From Kribbella kalugense (GTDB lineage: Bacteria > Actinomycetota > Actinomycetes > Propionibacteriales > Kribbellaceae), in contig NZ_SODF01000002.1 in the NCBI RefSeq assembly GCF_004365875.1, positions 620,001-684,000 of the forward strand: 64,000 bases of DNA. Reading direction: 5' to 3'. Position 1 is the first letter of the stretch; each line of letters opens with the position of its first letter. Below are positions 49,061 to 58,281 of this stretch, piece by piece. A model generated the notes under the pieces. It had not been told where the DNA came from. It searched no databases and saw only the letters and a program-made list of their open reading frames with translations. Made by a program: the position numbers and the translations under genes.

Positions 49061-50406
49061 CCTCTGTACCCCCGACGGTCGAGCTCCGCGACAAACTCGC
49101 CGTACAACTCGTCGAGTCGAGATCCGCGCGGCTCGAGGACGCGGTCCACGCGGACCATCCGTCGCGCGGTGCCGGTGAGGTCCGTCCCGCCAGACGCAGC
49201 CAGGATCGCCATGCCGTACGCCGGATCCGGTACGGCGGGAAGCTCTACGGGTACGCCGAGGACGTCCGCGCGGATCTGGTTCCAATAGCCGCTCCGGGTG
49301 GCGCCGCCGGTCAGCGAGACCGAGCGGACCGGGTCCGCGCCGAGAGTTTGCAGGTGGTCGAAGGCAAGTCGCTCGATGAAGGCGACGCCTTGCAGGACAG
49401 CGGCGTACACGTGCAGGTCGTCGGGGGTGCTGCCGAGGGTGAAGCGTTCGGCTTGGGGTGCAACGAAGGGGAATCGTTCGCCGGTCTTCGTCAGTGGGTA
49501 AGTGACCGCGTCGATCGGGCCGGCGGCGCGGTCGAGGGCGTCGAGGTCGGCTCCGGGGAGGAGTTCGGTGAGTACGCCGGCGCCGGTGCTGGACGCGCCG
49601 CCGGGGAGCCAGCCGCCGTCCGGGTGGCGGTGGCTGTAGACGGCGCCAGTCGGGTCGGTGAGGAGGTCGTTGCTGACGCCTTTGAGGACGAGCGTCGTAC
49701 CGAGGACCGAGTTCCAGGCGCCGGGAGTGAGGGCGCCGGCGGCGATCTGGGCGGCGCAGCCGTCGGTCATGCCTGCGTGGACGGGTACGCCGGCGGGGGT
49801 GCGGCCGAGCTCGGTGCCGGGGCGGACGACCTCGGGGAACGCGGACAGCGGCAGGCCGAGTTTGTCGAAGGCAGCGGTCGGCCAGGCGTCGGCGATCAGG
49901 TCGTAGCCGGTCTTGAGGGCGTGGCTGGTGTCGGTGGCGACCGGGTGGCCGACGAGGTGGGCCGCGACGAAGTCGGCGCTGTGGACGACGCGGCGATCGG
50001 TCAGGTCGTGACCGTCCGCGACGAGATCGAGGATCTTGGGCAGCGCCCAGGTGGGTTGCATGCTCGTGGCCCAGCGATCCGGGTCCGCGTCCACGATGTG
50101 GTCGCGACGGGCGGCTGCGCGGGCGTCGTCGTACATCAGGGCGGGAGTGACGGGCCGGCCGGCGCGGTCGGTCAGGAGGAAGGTGCCGGAGGTGGAGCAG
50201 ATCGCGATGCCGTCGAGCTCGGTGGCGGCGACCTCGGCCAGGACCTCGTCGACGGCGGCGAGCCAGGTCTGCGGATCCTGCTCGTGCCGGACGCCGTTGC
50301 GATGGCTGGTCAGTGGGCGCGTTGCCCGTGCCAGCACGCTCCCCTTGGCATCGGCCAGCACGGCGCGCACACTTTGCGTGCCGAGATCGACACCGATCCA
50401 GCCCAC
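49057..50406 (-). CDS. FGGY-family carbohydrate kinase (first gene of operon)
   Basis: 449 aa, GTG start with GGGAGG 6 bases upstream. IGVDLGTQSVRAVLAD phosphate loop, ICSTSGTFLLTDRAGRPV, GMTDGCAAQIAAGALTPGAWNSVLGTTLVLKG and LTGGATRSGYWNQIRADVLG. Different subfamily from the kinase at 46179; the GMTDG motif is typical of the D-ribulose/erythrulose-like group, but this is not certain. Confidence 0.85.
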   Translation of the reverse strand: MGWIGVDLGTQSVRAVLADAKGSVLARATRPLTSHRNGVRHEQDPQTWLAAVDEVLAEVAATELDGIAICSTSGTFLLTDRAGRPVTPALMYDDARAAARRDHIVDADPDRWATSMQPTWALPKILDLVADGHDLTDRRVVHSADFVAAHLVGHPVATDTSHALKTGYDLIADAWPTAAFDKLGLPLSAFPEVVRPGTELGRTPAGVPVHAGMTDGCAAQIAAGALTPGAWNSVLGTTLVLKGVSNDLLTDPTGAVYSHRHPDGGWLPGGASSTGAGVLTELLPGADLDALDRAAGPIDAVTYPLTKTGERFPFVAPQAERFTLGSTPDDLHVYAAVLQGVAFIERLAFDHLQTLGADPVRSVSLTGGATRSGYWNQIRADVLGVPVELPAVPDPAYGMAILAASGGTDLTGTARRMVRVDRVLEPRGSRLDELYGEFVAELDRRGYRG

Positions 50407-50425
50407 GAAACGCCTCCCGAGTGAC

Positions 50426-50445
50426 TGTTATCTAGGTTGATAACA
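50426..50445. promoter_or_regulatory. candidate DeoR operator of the two-kinase operon
   Basis: TGTTATC (50426-50432), TAGGTT, GATAACA (50439-50445): perfect 7-bp arms, 20 bases upstream of the GTG of the first gene. A/T-rich in a GC-rich setting, as expected for a DeoR-type site overlapping the promoter. Confidence 0.6.
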
Positions 50446-50544
50446 TAACACCAGAAGACGGTAAGACAGCGCCAGCGTTGTGGCCGAACGCGGACACAAC
50501 ACGGCTCCCGCAGCCGATGGGCGTGCGGGAGCCGGAGTGGACGA

Positions 50545-50778
50545 TCAGGAGTGCATCAGCAGCAGGGCCGGGTCGGCGGTGGCCAGCTCGAGCCGGCCGG
50601 CGTCGACCGCGCCGTACGCCCCGATCGGGCCGATGCTGCGGCGGCCGCTGCGGTTGGTCCAGAAGCCCCAGCCGGCCGGTGCGTCGGGCCAGGTCGGGTC
50701 AGGCTCCCAGCCGACCGGCGGGCGCCAGGTTGCACTGGGCGGCTCGGGCCAGTCGGGTGGCGGGTTGAACAGGTGCAC
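50545..50778 (-). CDS. small actinobacterial protein with Trp/Pro-rich motif
   Basis: 77 aa. It begins FNPPPDWPEPPSATWRPP after the GTG, followed by GWEPDPTWPDAPAGWGFW, a W-x-P repeat seen at the start of many actinobacterial membrane or cytoplasmic proteins. The GTG at 50778 is chosen because GGAGG lies 8 bases upstream; longer readings go through non-coding-looking sequence. Possibly the shortened form of a larger family protein. Function unknown. Confidence 0.6.
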   Translation of the reverse strand: MHLFNPPPDWPEPPSATWRPPVGWEPDPTWPDAPAGWGFWTNRSGRRSIGPIGAYGAVDAGRLELATADPALLLMHS

Positions 50779-50977
50779 GAGCGGTACCTCCGGATTCCCC
50801 AGCGATCCGCTGAGCGCGAACTGCCTGACTGAACAACGATCTGGCGCGCCGGGCGTTACGGATAAATCTTCGTAAAGTTTCATCCTGCGCACGGCTATCT
50901 CACCACCAGAACAGCGTCCCGGCAACCGTTCTCTCACCAACCGGACTGCATGTGCATCCGCACCCGCATTAGTTGCC

Positions 50978-51048
50978 TCGTCCACAACCAGACCGCAGTT
51001 GTCCACAGCAACCACCGAGATACCCACAGCCCGATCCCGTTATCCACA
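50978..51048 (+). promoter_or_regulatory. four DnaA-box-like sites with helical spacing
   Basis: TCGTCCACA (50978), TTGTCCACA (50999), ATACCCACA (51020) and TTATCCACA (51040) lie in the same orientation with start-to-start spacing of 21, 21 and 20 bases, i.e. two helical turns. TTGTCCACA is the actinobacterial DnaA consensus and TTATCCACA the E. coli one. The sites lie in the otherwise empty stretch 50779-51105 between a small gene and a hypothetical gene. Confidence 0.6.
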
Positions 51049-51105
51049 AGCGATTACTCGCCGTACAGGCGCGCGTGGGCTCGGTGATGGTTGGTGAGGG
51101 AGCCG

Positions 51106-51333
51106 TCAGGCTGCTTTCGTGCGGGTCTCGCTGATCCGGCCCGGGTCGGCGCCGGCGGCGATCCGCTGGTCGAACGCGGCGAGCTGGCTGCAGGCGAGGG
51201 CGATCGCCTCGGCCTGCGTACGGCAGCCGTCGGCGTACCAGTAGGGATCGTCCGGCTGACGATCATCCGCGTCGTCGATGTCGGCGTACCAGCAGTCGTG
51301 CCGGTAATGCACAACCCGAACCTTGAGCTTCAT
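51106..51333 (-). CDS. hypothetical protein (75 aa)
   Basis: Starts MKLKVRVVHYRHDCWYADIDDADD and continues DPYWYADGCRTQAEAIALACSQLAAF. The pattern (a beta strand with Cys/Trp, then an alpha helix) resembles small type-II HicB-like or DUF1902-like folds, but I cannot assign it. No good ribosome-binding site is visible before the ATG. Good G/C third positions support coding. Confidence 0.5.
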   Translation of the reverse strand: MKLKVRVVHYRHDCWYADIDDADDRQPDDPYWYADGCRTQAEAIALACSQLAAFDQRIAAGADPGRISETRTKAA

Positions 51334-51403
51334 GCGCGGTACGACGCCCGCTGGACTGCTCCGGTTCCTGGCCGGAGGGTTTACAACGATGGCAAAGGGC
51401 CGG

Positions 51404-51415
51404 TACAACGTTGTA
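51404..51415. promoter_or_regulatory. perfect 12-bp palindrome, LacI-type operator candidate
   Basis: TACAACGTTGTA, with the central CG pair typical of LacI/GalR operators; a half site TACAACG recurs at 51382-51388. It lies 37 bases before the GH43 gene, which is presumably controlled by it. No LacI-type gene is in the window. Confidence 0.55.
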
Positions 51416-51452
51416 TGAGACCGGTCCGCCCCCAGGTTTCGAGAGGTGTGTC

Positions 51453-52856
51453 ATGAGATTCCTCCGCCTTGTCCTGAGCACAGTCCTGCTCGCCGGCGTA
51501 CTGACACCGCCCGCTCGAGCTGCCGAACGTCAGGAGAACGCGGTGACGTCGCAGACCTTCCGGAATCCGGTGAACCCGTCGGCGGATCCGTCGTTGATGT
51601 TCTACGGCGGGAAGTACTACGTCGCGACGACTCGGGGCGATCGGATCGGGATCTGGTCGTCACCGAGTCTGGCGACGTTGTTGGTGCAGCCCGAGCAGGT
51701 GGTGTGGCGGGACTCGGATCCGAGCCGCAACACGCAGATGTGGGCGCCGGCGTTCCGGCACGTCGGGGGCCGTTGGTACATCTACTACACGGCGTCGGAC
51801 GGCGTCGACGCCAATCACCGGATGTATGTCCTCGAGTCGGCCGGCGACGACCCGCTCGGGCCGTACAGCTTCAAGGCGAAGATCGCGGACTTCGGTGAGT
51901 ACGCGATCGACGGCGAGCCGATCACCGTCAACGGCCAGCAGTACTTCGTCTGGACCGGCCCCGGCCGCGGTCAAGGCGGTCCGGCGCAGCTGTACATCGT
52001 CCGGATGAGCAACCCGTGGACCGCCACTGGCGACCGCGTCGCGATCCCGGCCGACGGCGGCTGCTCGGAGGTCCGCGAGGGGCCGACGCCGCTGTACGGC
52101 GCAACGCGTACCTTCCTCACCTACTCGACCTGCGACACCGGCAAGCCGGACTACCAACTGTGGATGACGAGCATCGCGAACGGCGCCGATCCGATGGTCG
52201 CGTCGAACTGGGTGCAGACCGCCGGCCCGATCTTCTCCCGCAACGACGAGACCGGCGTCTGGGGTCCCGGGCACCACTCGTTCTTCAAGTCCCCCGACGG
52301 CACCGAGGACTGGATCGCGTACCACGGCAAGAACACCAGCACCTACACGTACGACTTCCGTACGACGCGAGTCCAGAAGATCACCTGGAACGCCGACGGC
52401 ACGCCGAACCTGGGCCGTCCACTCGCGGCCGGCGCGACCCAAGACCTGCCGTCCGGCGACCCGGGCTCCTCGAACTACTGGATCAACGACACCGACACCA
52501 CAGTCGAGTACGCCGGGAACTGGAGCTCGGGATCCGGTTGCGGCAACCAGTGCTTCTGGGGCAACGACCACTGGAGCGGCGAGACCAACGCCACCGCCAC
52601 GATCCAGTTCACCGGCACCCGCGCCGCCCTGCTCAGCGTGGCCGACACCGGCAACGGGATCGCCGCCATCTCCGTCGACGGCGGTCCCGAGCAGCGGATC
52701 GACTACTACAGCTCGATCCGCGTCGGCGAGCAGCTGATGTACATCAGCCCCACCCTCGCCGCCGGCGCCCACACCCTGAAGGTGCGAGTCACCGGCGACA
52801 AGAACCCAGCCTCAGGCGGCACGGTCATCAGCCTCGACCGCATCGAGGTCTACTAG
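51453..52856 (+). CDS. secreted GH43-family glycoside hydrolase with C-terminal beta-sandwich
   Basis: 467 aa. Signal peptide MRFLRLVLSTVLLAGVLTPPARA. Five-blade propeller: NPSADPSLMFYGGKYYVATT (catalytic base Asp), YAIDGEPITV (pKa-modulating Asp), EVREGPTPLYG (acid Glu). From about residue 340 a second domain (WINDTDTTVEYAGNWSSGSG...) resembles a carbohydrate-binding beta-sandwich. Likely alpha-L-arabinofuranosidase or beta-xylosidase on plant polysaccharide. The ATG at 51453 has GAGAGG 6 bases upstream. Its stop overlaps the convergent lectin gene stop (CTAG). Confidence 0.87.
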   Translation: MRFLRLVLSTVLLAGVLTPPARAAERQENAVTSQTFRNPVNPSADPSLMFYGGKYYVATTRGDRIGIWSSPSLATLLVQPEQVVWRDSDPSRNTQMWAPAFRHVGGRWYIYYTASDGVDANHRMYVLESAGDDPLGPYSFKAKIADFGEYAIDGEPITVNGQQYFVWTGPGRGQGGPAQLYIVRMSNPWTATGDRVAIPADGGCSEVREGPTPLYGATRTFLTYSTCDTGKPDYQLWMTSIANGADPMVASNWVQTAGPIFSRNDETGVWGPGHHSFFKSPDGTEDWIAYHGKNTSTYTYDFRTTRVQKITWNADGTPNLGRPLAAGATQDLPSGDPGSSNYWINDTDTTVEYAGNWSSGSGCGNQCFWGNDHWSGETNATATIQFTGTRAALLSVADTGNGIAAISVDGGPEQRIDYYSSIRVGEQLMYISPTLAAGAHTLKVRVTGDKNPASGGTVISLDRIEVY

Positions 52857-53650
52857 ACGAACGTCTTGACGATGGTCTTGCCGTTGATCAGGAGGAAGTG
52901 GCCGTCGTCGCGGATTTGTACGACGGTGCCGGCGCGGCGGCTGTCGTAACCCCACGTCTCGTCGCCGCCCTGGTTGAGGGTGCCGAACCGGCCACTGCTG
53001 TCGATCCAGGCCGTGGACCCGGGGTACTGCGTCTTGCCGGTGCTCCACAGCACGGTCTTGCCGTTCTTCAGGAAGACCAGGTTGCCGTTCGTCAGCAACT
53101 GCAGCGTGTAGACCCGGTTGACGGAGTACATGGTGACGTCGCGTCCGGTGGTGCCCTCCGGGGCACGCAGCAGCGCGTTGGGCATCAGCGTCCCGATCAC
53201 CATGTGCCGGTTCCAGACCGCTTTGCCGCGGGTGTTGTAGATTCCGAGCAGTCCGGTGTTCGGCAGCACCAGCTTCGCCTGCGCACTGGCCACGCCCATC
53301 GACCAGATCGCCGTCCGGCCGTAGATGATCCGCATCACGCCGTCCGTGCCCATGACGAGCACAGATCCCGGCCGGAACGTGTGGGAGATCCACAGCGGCT
53401 CCACCACGCCACGCTGCAGCAGCGTCACGTTTCCGTTCCGCTGCATCGTCAGCGTGAACACGCCACTCGCCGACTTGATCGACTGCAACGCCAGCAACTT
53501 CTGCCCGGGCAGCAGCGTGTCCTTCACCGCCGCAGCCTTGGTGACCGACGCCGTGGATGTGGTGGCGGCCCCGGCCGGCGAACTCCCCAGGATCGCGGCC
53601 CCGGCAACGGCCAAAGCCCCGGCGACAGCAGCCCAACGTCTTGTGATCAC
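52853..53650 (-). CDS. secreted bulb-type (B-lectin-like) protein
   Basis: 265 aa. Signal peptide MITRRWAAVAGALAVAGAAIL ending near AGA. The body repeats the mannose-binding B-lectin pattern: QSIKSASGVFTLTMQRNGNVTLL and LQLLTNGNLVFLKNGKTVLWSTG, where the Q-x-D-x-N-x-V-x-Y sugar sites look only partly kept. Probably binds surface glycans. Ends on a CTAG shared with the GH43 stop. Confidence 0.75.
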   Translation of the reverse strand: MITRRWAAVAGALAVAGAAILGSSPAGAATTSTASVTKAAAVKDTLLPGQKLLALQSIKSASGVFTLTMQRNGNVTLLQRGVVEPLWISHTFRPGSVLVMGTDGVMRIIYGRTAIWSMGVASAQAKLVLPNTGLLGIYNTRGKAVWNRHMVIGTLMPNALLRAPEGTTGRDVTMYSVNRVYTLQLLTNGNLVFLKNGKTVLWSTGKTQYPGSTAWIDSSGRFGTLNQGGDETWGYDSRRAGTVVQIRDDGHFLLINGKTIVKTFV

Positions 53651-53689
53651 GCAGATCTCCCCCTCTGTTCCTGATAGGACAGCGAGAAT

Positions 53690-56600
53690 CTACCGTCGGT
53701 CGAGTCCACTACTCGCAATCAGCAGCTGCACCGGGCCGAGGAGCCCAGAGACCTTCTGGCCCGGGAAGACGAAGTGGGTCGGGCTGACAGCGTCGAGGTA
53801 CGGCGCAGCCGTGTTGAAGACCTCGATCGTGAGGTCATGTCGCCCCGGCGAGACCCCGGTCAGCTCGTAGCTGTACGGCGAGCAGACGCGCACGCCGATC
53901 GACCTGCCGTCGACGAAGACCTCGGCGGTACCGCGGACCCGGCCCAGATCCAGGCGGACTGCCTCCGCTTCCGGGACGACGATCGTGCGGGAGTAGCGCA
54001 CCCCGCCGCTGTAGGCACCCAGGCCCTGGTCCTCCCAGTTTCCCGGCTCGAGTCGGCCCGGACCGACGGTCGCGCGGATGGGGCCACCGAGTACCGCACC
54101 GGCTTCGTGTCCCGCTGAGCTCTGCACGATGAGGCAGGCTTCGCGAGCACCGGCCGGGACATCAGCCACCAGCCGGCCGGCTCCGCTCGCCACGCGGGTC
54201 CCGTCGACGACGAGAGCGCCCTCGCACTTCAGCTCCAGGTCGAGCTGGACAGTCCCAGGCGGCAGGTCGAAGCGCAGGTGCTCGGTCCGCTCCTGCTCTG
54301 CTCGCGGTACGGCGAAGGTGATCGGCTCGACGAAACCGTCGAAGGACGTGGCGTCCAGCCACGCGGCCGGTGGCAGCGGGTGCGGCCGACGGGTCAGGTA
54401 CAGGTCGGCGTGCGAGCGATGTTGCCGCCGCTCCCGAACCGTGGCCACCGTTCGTCCGCCCACCGAGGCCTGCCAGTCGTGGTCGGAGATGACCACCCCG
54501 TCGACCAGGATCGGCTCGGCCCCGGCGACCTCGATCGTGACCGTGTTCTCCACACCCGGCCGGAGCGCGGCAGCTGCGTCGTACCGCCGTACCCGCGGTG
54601 TTGTCCGTTCGTACGGCAGGAAGCCGCCCTGGCGCCCGACCTCCTGGCCGTTCACCAGCACCCGCGCCAAACCCCACGCGGTCAGCGTGAGCTCCGTCTG
54701 CTCCGCCGGTACGACGGTCGTGCTGAACTGGATCGCGGTCCCGGGAACCGGAAGCTCGGCGGCCGCGATCCACTCCGGCCGGCGGTACGCCGCCAGGTCG
54801 TGGACGAACGCGAGACTCGCGCGGAGTGGAAGCTCCGTCGCCGGAGTCAGCCGCAGCTCGAGCTGGTGCCGCCCAGCCGTGAGTACGGCCGGCGCCGACC
54901 CGAACTGGCCGCCGTCGTCCGTGACCGGCAGCACCTGCCCGTCGATCACGAGTTCCTTTGCGGCGGGAGCAGCGACCACAGCCGTCGCCGCGAGATCCGC
55001 GGGCAGCTCGAACTCCGCTGTGAACACCACTGTGCGGCCCGGACCGACCACTCCGAAGTCGAGGAACTCCTCGGGCACATGGCCTTTGGGACCGAGCGCG
55101 TGGCGATGGATGTGGTCCTTGCGGATCCCGAGCCTCTCGGAGTACTCGATCGGCGTACCGTCGATCAGGCCGTGCGGTCCGAACGTCGCGTGCGCCGGTC
55201 TCCACTCCGTCTCGCCCTCGAGGCGATGCGCGAGGGCCCACACCTCGACCGTCTCGGCGGACGGGCCGGACGCCGGCCAGGCGAAGTCTCCCCAGGTGTT
55301 GTCGAGCGTCGGGACCAGCTGTGTGTCCCAATCCCCTGCGAGCGGCTCGGCGGACCACTCCACCGGCTCACCCACCTCGGCCTCTTGGTTGCCGGAGGCA
55401 AATACCACCAGGCCGGCCGGTCCCTGGGTGAACGGTACGACGACCTCCGTGACACCCGGCGCGACCGACCGATGCGTGAGCGGCCGCGACGATCCGTCGA
55501 ACGGGTCCACGAGTACCGGTGGGCCGGGCACGTCCCGGACGCGCAGCGTCGTCTCCCGCAGGTAGCGCCCAGGGTCGAACGAATAGCCGACGTCGGCCCA
55601 CTCGTGGCTGATGCCACGACCGACCGGCTCGCCGTCGATCTGGGTGGCGGACCATTCGGAGGCTGCGACGAAAACGACCAGCGCGTCATCGACCTGGCGA
55701 GTGAGGACCGGCAGCTCCGACTCGACCCGCCGCGACAGTCGTGCCAGCGCGGCGGGCACCTCCGCGGCCGTACTCACCAGAACGGCCTGACCCTCCAGTC
55801 CCGGCGGAACGACCTCCACCGCGACCAGCAGGCCGCCCGCGGCGACGAACTCCTGCAGCCGCTCGGTCACGGCGTCCTCGAGCACGGTTGCCGCAGGCAA
55901 CACGACGGCCGCGTAGGACTCGGCGGCGACGGACAGCCTCGCACCGTTCGGCTCTGCACCGGCCAGTGAGTCGTCGTCGATGACGTCCGCGTCGATGCGG
56001 GCACGATCGAGCACGCCGAGCACCGGCGCGAACCAGGTCGCGTCACCGACCAGTTCGCGGTACACCTGCTGGGCTCGCACGGCGGACGGCCCCGGACCGT
56101 CGAGACCCAGGTCCGCCTGCGCCGTCGCGTTCGGGAACAGTACGGCGACATCGCACAGGTGACGTCCGAGCGACAGGGCGGCGCACAACCGCGACACCGC
56201 GTCCGCGAACACCTTGTGATGCCGCCAGTACGGCTGCCGCCAGTCCGTCGACGGCGGCGCCCACTCCCACCACCCAGCGCGGGTCGTGTAGTAGACCGCG
56301 TGCGGGTTGTAGAGCGTCGCCCCGGTCCGCAACCACGGCAGCAACCAGTCGAACGTCTCCTCCAGCGTGCCGCCCCAACCAGTGGAATGGAACGCCTCGA
56401 TCCAGGTCCGCGGCCGTTCGTACAGGTGTGCCAGCGAGGAGTGGATCCGTGCGTCACCGTGGTGATCCGAGCCCGGCGCACTGAACCAGCGGTGCGTTCG
56501 CGGGTAATCGGCGTACAACTGGACGCCTTCTACCGGACGCCCCGCCCGGGCCGGGTCTTGCTGGTCGCAGCCGACGATCAACCCGTGCTTGTCGTGCCAC

Positions 56601-57451
56601 TCGTGCAACGGCCGGAAGAACGCGTCCTCGGCCAAGGCGGACCGCAGCGCGTGATAGTCCCGCCGCACCTGATCCCCACCTGGTACGCCGAGATCCCACA
56701 GCGCCTCGAGCCGGTCCCGCAGGTCGTAGCCGTACCGGGCCTGGAAGCGGTCGGCGAAGTCTGCGGACCAGGTCGGCACCGACGGCAGTTCGTCCTGGAA
56801 CGATCCGACGACCACGGTGCCGAGCCGATCTCCGAGGCGACGCTCGAACTGACCGTGGACCCGATCGAGTAACGCCGCGCACGCCGCCGGACTGAGGTAG
56901 TCGAACCCGTGGTCGGTCTCGTAGAACAGTGACAACCGCGATTCGACCGCGGCTTCGCAGGTGGCGCCGGCTGCATCAAGAGTGACCGCGACCGACGGCT
57001 CCGACGTCGCCGAGACCACGCGACCGCCCGCCGGGCACTCCAGTTCCAGGTGACCGGTCCCGGTCACTGTGAGCCGGTGCAACCGACGGCCGGCGTACGC
57101 CGGTTGCCGGGCCACCAGCCGCGCCTGGATGTCGGCGCCCGAGAACCCGAGCTGGTCGTAGAACCACAGCGTCATCCCGAGCTCGGCCGCGTCGTCGCAC
57201 ACGCCGAGGAAGATCTCCCACCAGCGCTCGGAGAAGAACGGCGGATCGTCGGCGTCGCAGCCGTGGTCCGTACCCGCGGGTGCGAGGTTGAGGACGACGA
57301 GCTGGTACACGCCACCCGCGGCGAACCGCTCGAGCTGCCAGCGCAGCCGCGCGGGATCGAGCGGCTCACCGCTCCACCACCAGATCGGGGCAGGTGAGAA
57401 GGACCTGGGCGGATCGGTCAGCACCGCCGCCAGGCGCTCGGGGAGAGCCAC
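53690..57451 (-). CDS. large glycoside hydrolase of GH106 (alpha-L-rhamnosidase) type
   Basis: 1253 aa. N-terminal TIM-barrel-like part with FSPAPIWWWSGEPLDPARLRWQLERFAAGGVYQLVVLNL, LWFYDQLGFSG, VGSFQDELPSVPTWS and IEAFHSTGWGGTLEETFDWLLPWLRTGATLYNPHAVYY, the GH106 pattern with its acidic residues (QDE, EAF). Long C-terminal beta-sandwich domains follow. No signal peptide, so the substrate is imported oligosaccharide, probably from rhamnogalacturonan. Last gene of the ABC operon, 2 bases after the permease gene. Confidence 0.8.
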   Translation of the reverse strand: MALPERLAAVLTDPPRSFSPAPIWWWSGEPLDPARLRWQLERFAAGGVYQLVVLNLAPAGTDHGCDADDPPFFSERWWEIFLGVCDDAAELGMTLWFYDQLGFSGADIQARLVARQPAYAGRRLHRLTVTGTGHLELECPAGGRVVSATSEPSVAVTLDAAGATCEAAVESRLSLFYETDHGFDYLSPAACAALLDRVHGQFERRLGDRLGTVVVGSFQDELPSVPTWSADFADRFQARYGYDLRDRLEALWDLGVPGGDQVRRDYHALRSALAEDAFFRPLHEWHDKHGLIVGCDQQDPARAGRPVEGVQLYADYPRTHRWFSAPGSDHHGDARIHSSLAHLYERPRTWIEAFHSTGWGGTLEETFDWLLPWLRTGATLYNPHAVYYTTRAGWWEWAPPSTDWRQPYWRHHKVFADAVSRLCAALSLGRHLCDVAVLFPNATAQADLGLDGPGPSAVRAQQVYRELVGDATWFAPVLGVLDRARIDADVIDDDSLAGAEPNGARLSVAAESYAAVVLPAATVLEDAVTERLQEFVAAGGLLVAVEVVPPGLEGQAVLVSTAAEVPAALARLSRRVESELPVLTRQVDDALVVFVAASEWSATQIDGEPVGRGISHEWADVGYSFDPGRYLRETTLRVRDVPGPPVLVDPFDGSSRPLTHRSVAPGVTEVVVPFTQGPAGLVVFASGNQEAEVGEPVEWSAEPLAGDWDTQLVPTLDNTWGDFAWPASGPSAETVEVWALAHRLEGETEWRPAHATFGPHGLIDGTPIEYSERLGIRKDHIHRHALGPKGHVPEEFLDFGVVGPGRTVVFTAEFELPADLAATAVVAAPAAKELVIDGQVLPVTDDGGQFGSAPAVLTAGRHQLELRLTPATELPLRASLAFVHDLAAYRRPEWIAAAELPVPGTAIQFSTTVVPAEQTELTLTAWGLARVLVNGQEVGRQGGFLPYERTTPRVRRYDAAAALRPGVENTVTIEVAGAEPILVDGVVISDHDWQASVGGRTVATVRERRQHRSHADLYLTRRPHPLPPAAWLDATSFDGFVEPITFAVPRAEQERTEHLRFDLPPGTVQLDLELKCEGALVVDGTRVASGAGRLVADVPAGAREACLIVQSSAGHEAGAVLGGPIRATVGPGRLEPGNWEDQGLGAYSGGVRYSRTIVVPEAEAVRLDLGRVRGTAEVFVDGRSIGVRVCSPYSYELTGVSPGRHDLTIEVFNTAAPYLDAVSPTHFVFPGQKVSGLLGPVQLLIASSGLDRR

Positions 57452-57453
57452 TG

Positions 57454-58281
57454 TTATCCCTTCAGGCCACTGGAGAAGCCACGGATGACGTACCGCTGCA
57501 GGAACAGGAACACCAGCAGGATCGGCAGTGCCGCGAGCACCAGACCGGCCGCGACGAGTCCGTAGTCGGAGGTGTACTCGTTGACAAAGGCAAACACCCG
57601 GACCGGCACGGTCTCCCGGCCGGAGCCGCCGAGGTAGAGCAGCGGGGTGAAGAAGTCGTTCCAGATGTGTACGGCGTTGAGGATCAGCACCGTGCCGGTG
57701 ATCGGACGCAGCAGCGGGAAGATCACGTGCGCGAACGCCTGCAGGTGCGAGGCGCCGTCGATCAGCGCGGCGTTGGTGTAGTCGGCCGGCAGCGAGCGGA
57801 TGAAGCCGGTGTAGAGGAAGACCGTGAACGGCAACTGGATGCCGGTGTAGAACAGGATCATCCCTTGATAGGTGCCGAGCAGGCCGAGGTTGTTGACCAG
57901 TTGGTAGAGCGGGATCATCCCGAGCTGGAAGGGCAGGATGATGCCGACCAGGAACAGGATGTAGAGCGAGTAGCTCAACCGCGTCGCCGTACGGGCCAGG
58001 AAGTACGCCGCCAACGAACCCAGCACGATCAGGACCAGCACGCTGCTCGCCGTGATCAGAGTGCTGTTCAGCAGAGCGGAGCCGAGTGACGCCGATCGCC
58101 AGGCTTCGCCGAAGCTTCCGACGGACGGCGGGTCCGGCAGCGACAACGGCTTGTTGGCGATCTGCGTCGGATCCTTGAACGCCAGCGTCACGAGCGCGTA
58201 GACGGGGAACAGGAACGCGATCGCGGCCGCCACCATGACGACCTCGAGCACGAACGTGCGGGGACGGTATCCGGTCCTCAT
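57454..58281 (-). CDS. ABC transporter permease (MalG type)
   Basis: 275 aa, about six membrane segments. EAA loop YTNAALIDGASHLQAFAHVIFPLLRP. The ATG at 58281 overlaps the upstream permease stop by 4 bases; a 448-aa reading from further upstream lies inside that gene. Part of the importer feeding the GH106-type enzyme. Confidence 0.9.
   Translation of the reverse strand: MRTGYRPRTFVLEVVMVAAAIAFLFPVYALVTLAFKDPTQIANKPLSLPDPPSVGSFGEAWRSASLGSALLNSTLITASSVLVLIVLGSLAAYFLARTATRLSYSLYILFLVGIILPFQLGMIPLYQLVNNLGLLGTYQGMILFYTGIQLPFTVFLYTGFIRSLPADYTNAALIDGASHLQAFAHVIFPLLRPITGTVLILNAVHIWNDFFTPLLYLGGSGRETVPVRVFAFVNEYTSDYGLVAAGLVLAALPILLVFLFLQRYVIRGFSSGLKG

Noticed and set aside
50978..51048. Chromosomal origin of replication
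   Set aside because: Four DnaA-like boxes but no dnaA, dnaN, rpmH or A/T-rich unwinding region nearby; a titration or regulatory site is more likely.
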